DNA from: Paracoccaceae bacterium
GTDB lineage: Bacteria > Pseudomonadota > Alphaproteobacteria > Rhodobacterales > Rhodobacteraceae
Direction of reading: 5' to 3'
Length of the DNA: 30,426 nucleotides
Assembly: GCA_013214715.1 (NCBI GenBank)
Contig: JABSSB010000011.1
Location: 1-30,426, forward strand
Of the stretch, positions 30,200 to 30,426 are shown in pieces. Numbering within the stretch: the first letter of the stretch is position 1; every line of letters begins with the position of its first letter. A program made the translations under genes and the position numbers. The notes beneath the pieces were generated by a model that was not told where the DNA came from, ran no database searches, and was given only the letters and a program-made list of their open reading frames with translations.

Positions 30200-30426
30200 A
30201 TGATCCGCAACTGGCAGGCGGGCGTCACACGCGGCGAGTCCAACGGGCGGCGATATATGGTCGACAAGTCGGTTTATTCCAACGGGCGCGCGATCAAATT
30301 CGTGGCCAAAGAATTGGGAGGCGCGGATTACATCAGCGCCAACCTCTATGATCTGAGGTCGGGCCCACAGATCTATCCTTGCGAAATGCCGTTGGAGAAA
30401 GTGCTGGGCTTTCTGGCAGATCTGCG
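30200..30426 (+). CDS. Hypothetical protein, cut by the window edge
   Basis: ATG 30200 is the only usual start in this frame; the frame then stays open for 75 codons to the end of the window. The visible part (MIRNWQAGVTRGESNGRRY, VDKSVYSNGRAIKFVAKELG, YISANLYDLRSGPQIYPCEM) has real-protein composition and resembles a small conserved hypothetical protein found in Rhodobacteraceae. No function is known to me. Starts 20 bases after the plsY stop, with no good ribosome site, and may belong to the same transcript. Confidence 0.7.
   Translation, partial: MIRNWQAGVTRGESNGRRYMVDKSVYSNGRAIKFVAKELGGADYISANLYDLRSGPQIYPCEMPLEKVLGFLADL

Noticed and set aside
1..30426. CRISPR array
   Set aside because: No regularly spaced short repeats were seen; the only strong direct repeats are the two 75-bp copies and the three 21-bp-phased GCGCAA sites.

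Overview
The window looks like a chromosomal stretch of a marine-type alphaproteobacterium of the Rhodobacteraceae (Roseobacter group). The reasons are high GC (judged by eye), very tight packing with ATGA/TGATG start-stop overlaps, and familiar gene arrangements of that family: divergent lrp/trxB, lgt-midA-pgeF, ubiK facing lgt, and pyrB-(two small membrane genes)-pyrC-plsY. No tRNA, rRNA, CRISPR array, integrase or transposase was recognised, and the species cannot be named from the sequence.

Layout. 1-1940: a 25-residue lipoprotein, then a FabH-like ketoacyl synthase coupled to thymidine kinase. 4562-1937 (minus strand): ybjN-like, proC, csaA-like and a D-2-hydroxyacid dehydrogenase, an overlapping set. 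4563-7338: an AT-richer, gene-poor island with an orphan terminator, a possible structured RNA, a membrane adenylate cyclase lying between two 75-bp direct repeats, and a small membrane protein. 7339-10392: ubiK (minus), then lgt-midA-pgeF. 10389-12037: an Lrp-type regulator divergent from trxB, with three GCGCAA sites spaced exactly 21 bp apart between them. 12109-13389: a TTC38-like TPR protein. 13434-13836: a decayed gamma-glutamylcyclotransferase gene. 13946-18269: EamA transporter + phnM, Nudix and DsbD-alpha-like genes on the minus strand, YqgE and a VOC protein. 18363-19415: a DUF1254/DUF1214 pseudogene with four lesions, ending in a 13-bp hairpin. 24311-19436 (minus): an RND efflux adaptor and pump. 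26316-24408 (minus): a uracil-DNA glycosylase family gene, lysE and moaB. 26437-30179: pyrB, two uncharacterised membrane proteins, a metal-ligand-poor pyrC, and plsY, all coupled; then a truncated hypothetical gene at the right edge.

How the parts work together: lgt is the first enzyme of lipoprotein maturation; pgeF edits peptidoglycan precursors; plsY and the FabH-like enzyme act in lipid synthesis; tdk and pyrB/pyrC supply pyrimidines; the RND pair needs an outer-membrane channel encoded elsewhere. The most unusual items are the repeat-bounded cyclase and its neighbouring RNA-like structure, the phased Lrp-type sites, the pyrB-pyrC cluster with its two embedded membrane proteins and a probably inactive dihydroorotase, a type-4-like UDG with too few cysteines for the usual cluster, and two fresh-looking pseudogenes.
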